Shown: one piece after another, positions 59,815 through 64,000 of the stretch | Position numbering within the stretch: position 1 is the stretch's first letter | How the letters are laid out: each line of letters opens with the position of its first letter | Assembly (NCBI GenBank): GCA_032622095.1 | Contig: CP136064.1 | Location: 42,807,912-42,871,911, forward strand | Reading direction: 5' to 3' | DNA length: 64,000 bases | Origin: Siphonodentalium dalli | Taxonomy: Eukaryota; Mollusca; Scaphopoda; Gadilida; Siphonodentaliidae | The notes under the pieces: generated by a model | Databases searched by the model: none | Told to the model about the DNA's origin: nothing | The model's input: the letters and a program-made list of their open reading frames with translations, nothing else | Made by a program: the position numbers and the translations under genes

Positions 59815-60960
59815 GATTTGATATTGCGGGTAACATATGACGTCTCGCCCAGCCAGTAGCTCCAATCCATCAAACCCAAACATTTCTCATCGAGCATCGT
59901 GTTTAAATTTTCCAACTCGAATATCAACAGCTGAACATGCTCAACATTCGTAGATTATTTTGGAGTAACTATCTCAACTTGAGTAGGTGTGTCCTTGGCA
60001 TGTGATACAGGCTATGGAACAGAAACAAGGTTGGTCTTTTCCTTGAGTTGCAAAGTTGCAAGTGATACACTGACGACACTGTTTGGACTCTCCGTCTGAG
60101 TGTTGGCATCAATAACTTATATGCACGGGAACTACTCTTCGATGATTATTTAGTTAAAAACAAGGCTTAATATGCCCCATCCGATTTGACACCATAAAAC
60201 TACTGTGTGTGTTTTTATACCCGAACATATATATATGAGCACATATCCGAACTTTATCAGCCCATCCGTAGGTTTGGTGGTCTGACATGGAGTTTTGCTG
60301 GGTTTAACTTGTGGCTGGACGTCCAATAGTTCAAAATATAATCCACAACGAAGAGGCTTTGTTTATTTGTGCAAACCATTTACGACATTTCCGCCTGTGG
60401 TTTTCTGATGTCTGTCACACCAATGGCGTTGAGCGCAATTAATGTATGATTTGTTAGCAAATTAGGGGGGATAAGATTGTTTTTAACACAAATTTGGAGT
60501 CAAATCACAAGGTGCATCTTTCATGTTTGTCAAAAATTAAATAAAAGACAACCGCATACTGACAAATATTTGAGCTGTGGAGCTCCATTCATATATGTGC
60601 AAGAAATTATATAGTTCGGCCTAAGTGGGATATTCTATACTCACTGGTCAATACAATATTAGCGAAATGAAGGAATGCAGTCAATACCGGAAGAATATCT
60701 CTTGAACTAAACATTTCCTCTTAACTCAATTGAGCTGTATAGTGCTTTCGGTAGATTTATGAAGATCACAGCTATGTAGTTCAAACGGCGGTGTATCCTC
60801 TTCCTATCACGAGACGATGGAATGAACGCTGCCAGAGTAATTGCTGGTGTTATAAATGGTATTCGCACTCTCTAATTATTTAAAGGTGACATTGTGATCA
60901 GACGAAGTTTTTGTTATTGCCGTTCAAAGAAATTGTTAAACAGATAATGTTAGATCACGA
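59815..60960 (+). repeat. Dispersed ~1.1-kb repeat, copy 2
   Basis: Collinear with 47344-48450 on the same strand, with small indels (for example an extra stretch near 60465-60510 and a 9-bp loss near 60125). Confidence 0.85.
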
Positions 60961-60973
60961 TGTGGTCAGGCCT

Positions 60974-61069
60974 GTTTTATACGACGTGTGATACACGTGT
61001 ATAACTGGCTGTTTTCCTGGTGAAATAAGAGAGTCGGCAATTGATCGTGTATTACACATCGTATAAAAC
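60974..61069. repeat. Hairpin, 24-bp arms
   Basis: GTTTTATACGACGTGTGATA pairs with its near complement ending at 61069 (CGTGTATTACACATCGTATA). Related ACACGTGT/TTACACG words follow to about 61120. Possibly a small palindromic MITE. Confidence 0.7.
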
Positions 61070-61355
61070 CACGATACTCGTCGAAATTCGTCCTTACACG
61101 TGTCGACGTATTACACGACTGGCCATGGGCCTATACTATAGAATACAATTTTTGTAATAGCAGGCTTATTTGAGCCGTACAGAAGGTGTCGAGTACTATG
61201 GACCACTGTAATCTAACATCGAACGCGATTTCTTGTAAATCACAAAAAGACGGCAAATCGATTACTATCGACCACCGTTCGTTGAACGCACATCTAAACA
61301 TTTGTGATTTTGTCAAGGGAAATTACTCTAATGATATATGCGAATGATATGGCAA

Positions 61356-64000
61356 TGCCTATTTGTGTCAGTTGGTGAGTGATTTAGTTGATGAGTAAAG
61401 GTACATTATGTGTGACTAGTTTCAGATACTTGGGTTATTTTGACCACAATTGCGCACGATGAAAAGTAATTTTTTCAGTATCGTGTGGAATACTTACCAT
61501 TTTCATATGTTTTATGTTACATGTTTATTAACGGTTTGTCGAAAAAGGTCGGCAAACACACACATCGGTTGCCGTTCAAATGGCCACATCAACTTTATAT
61601 AGCAATATTAACAAGGGTGGAACCTAATTTGTCTAGCTAGCTTTGTCTGGCTGAAATATTAGTGGGAACATCTAGACCTTAATAGTTGAAAAGTTTGAGT
61701 TAACATGCAGCTGGAAAAATTCAACCCATGATGGGGGTGCGAAGGCTGTTCTCGGACTTGGTATTTTCGACCTGTGTAAAGGATGGGTGTTCATTTGGAA
61801 ATTCCAATGTGGACCAACACTCCCTCGTCCAGGGTCTCCGGGTACACCCAACCTCGATTTTAAAACATATATATAACACCATCTACTTAAACTATACCTA
61901 ATTCTCAGTACCTTCCATTTATACCCAACTAAGATGCTGAATTTAGGTAAACATATGACATTTGGTTATAACCAACACGCACTACTACATTGGTAAGTTA
62001 TGGATCGGGGGACCCCGATTTTTTCAAAAAATTCACTCATGGAACATTTTGTGCGGCACTATTGGCCAAATTAAATTGTTTAGACCACAAGGTGAACGCA
62101 AATTTCTTGAGCACACAAATGCCATGTGGTTCAAATACGTTACATAATTTCATGGTAAATATTTGGGGTCAACTGATTCTTAACGCAACTTAGCCTGAAA
62201 TTATCAGTAACTGTTTCAACACGAAATGACACCACTCCCGATTTACCGCGTATCCGTGTACCTTCGCACAAAGATCGTTTATATATATACGTTTTGAGCC
62301 CAAGCCCGAAAACTGTAACTCTTTAATTCCATTCATAATTAAAATCTAGGCCGCTGACATGGCTATCTCCTTTCAAATCCATTGAGCGTAAACCATCTCA
62401 ATGGGTTAACAATTGAGATTCCGTGACCGCATTACAAAGAACATGTACCCAGCTAATCGCACTCACCATTTTCCGCACGGACAATCGTCGTGAAAAATCA
62501 ATAATGTAGCCTGTGCATTTGTAATCTAATATTGAATTTTCACAAAAATGGTATTATTGCTGTACTATAGAACCAGCTTAGCCAGTACTTTATCATTCCG
62601 TATTGCGAATTTTTACATATTACAAAGCTGTAGCGTTCGAGTACTATGAAAACATGAACAGATGAAACTTTCAGGCCCCCTTTTTCTCCACCAAATGCAA
62701 AGATTTTCCGGTCAATAGATGGTTCGCCAAAAAGATCATATAAGTCATTACATGTCAATGTATTTTGCATATAAAGAGTTTTGGGCCTATGTTGAGTTTC
62801 AATCTACAATGAAAGAAATACATTATTGATTTTTCACGCAGTGATCACAACGATTCACCGTGCAGATAATGGTGAGTGCTATTAGCTGTGTACATGTTCT
62901 TTATAATGCGGTTACGGAATCTCAATTGTTAACCCATTGAGATAGTTTACGCTCAATGGAGTTGAAAGGAGATAGCCATGTCAGCGGCCTAGAATTTAAT
63001 TATGAATGGAATTAAAGAGTTACAGTAAATTGTCCGGCTTGGGCTCAAAACGTATATATAAACGATCTTTGTGCGAAGATACACGGATACGCGGTGAATC
63101 GGGGGTGGTGGCATTTCGTGTTGAAACAGTTACATATATTTTCAGGCTAAGTTGCGTTAAGAATCAGTAGACCCCAAATATTTACCATGAAATTATGTAA
63201 CCTATTTGAACCGCATGGCATTTGTGTGCTCAAGAAATTTGCGTTCACATTGTGGTCTAAACAATTTAAGTTGGCCAATAGTGCCACACAGAATGTTCCA
63301 TGGGTGAATTATTAGAAACATATTGGGGTCCCCTGATCCTTATCTTACCCATGTAGTATTGCGTGATGGTTATAAACCAAATGTCATATGTTTACCTAAA
63401 TGCAGCCGCTTAGTTGGGTATAATTGGAAGGTACCGAGAATAAGGTATAGTTTAAGTAGATGGTGCTATATATATGTTTTAAAATCGATGGGATGTCCCC
63501 AGAGACCCTGGACGAGGGAGTGATGGTCCACATTGGAAATTCCAAATGAACAGCTATCCTTGACACAGGTCGAAAATACCAAGTCAGAGAACAGCCATCG
63601 CACCCCCATCATGGGTTGATTTTTTCCAGTTGCATGGAACCTCAAACTTTTCAACTGTTAAGGTTTAGATGTTGCAACTTCTAATATTTCAGCCGCTGCC
63701 CCTGCCCAAAGCTAGTTAGACAAATCAGGTTCGACCCTTGGTAATATTGCTATATGAAGTTGAAGTGGCCATTTGAAGGACAACCGATATGTGTGTTTGC
63801 TGACCTTTTTCGACAAACCGTTAAGAAACATGTAACATAAAACATATGAAAATGGTAAGTATTCCACACGATACCGAAGGAATTACTTTTCACCGTTCGC
63901 AATTGTGGTCAAAATAACCCAAGTATATATCGGAAACTAGTCACACATAATGTACCTTTATTCATCAAATAAATCACTCACCAACTGACAAAAATAGACA
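61356..64000. repeat. Large palindrome: ~1.15-kb inverted arms around a ~310-bp loop, cut by the window end
   Basis: Left arm 61356-62508 and right arm about 62818-64000 are reverse complements at high identity. Examples: TTGTGTCAGTTGGTGAGTGA (61363) against the last bases of the window; TTCTCGGACTTGGTATTTTC (61751) with its complement near 63570; and TGAAAAATCAATAATGTA (62491) with its complement near 62820. The centre is at about 62663. The right arm is not finished at 64000, so the element is larger than seen. The loop holds no recognised gene. It is probably a fold-back transposon or an inverted duplication. Confidence 0.85.

Overview
This window looks like gene-poor, AT-rich nuclear DNA from an invertebrate animal, probably marine and possibly a mollusc. 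The reasons are a split gene with GT-AG introns for a secreted-type alpha carbonic anhydrase (CA), fragments of animal-type non-LTR retrotransposons, PIF/Harbinger-like and piggyBac-like DNA elements, many long inverted-repeat elements, and a very large satellite. No bacterial, organellar or CRISPR features are seen. The species cannot be fixed from the sequence alone.

Layout. 1-1723: unassigned. 1732-5562: fold-back type element with a short terminal inverted repeat, long inner inverted arms and a possible 8-bp target duplication. 5714-20913: one uninterrupted 44-bp satellite of about 345 copies. 20914-22160: unique DNA with a perfect 163-bp hairpin, then a possible first exon on the + strand. 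23723-36127 (minus strand): five correctly phased exons of the CA gene. Its first coding exon and last exon were not found. Its introns hold a LINE 3' end split by a hairpin element, a 25-bp minisatellite, a 1.56-kb Harbinger-type element with a decayed transposase start, three piggyBac-type MITEs and a tandem duplication. 36290-38808: second fold-back element with a G/C-rich core. 38820-41127: LINE debris, a possible tyrosine-recombinase-like fragment, and a LINE ORF interrupted by a piggyBac-type MITE. 41378-43013: inverted-repeat element with an 11-bp target duplication. 43150-43629: pseudogene of unknown identity. 44171-48450: dispersed repeats. 48797-50270: fifth MITE copy and a 25-bp minisatellite. 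50891-54663: element with terminal inverted repeats and a decayed transposon ORF. 56060-57680: degenerate ~280-bp tandem array. 58385-59138: LINE C-terminus. 59323-60950: repeat fragments and a derivative MITE. 61356-64000: one arm-loop-arm palindrome that runs off the right edge.

The only host gene I can support firmly is the CA gene. All three zinc-binding histidines, the proton-shuttle histidine, the active-site threonine and the two cysteines typical of extracellular CAs are present. Nearly everything else is mobile or tandem DNA. I see no operon-like or defence-like system. The most unusual content is structural: the satellite with its internal higher-order variants, a piggyBac-type MITE family whose body carries two 69-bp palindromes (with one copy caught inside a LINE reading frame that closes cleanly when it is removed), and a series of kilobase-scale palindromic elements.
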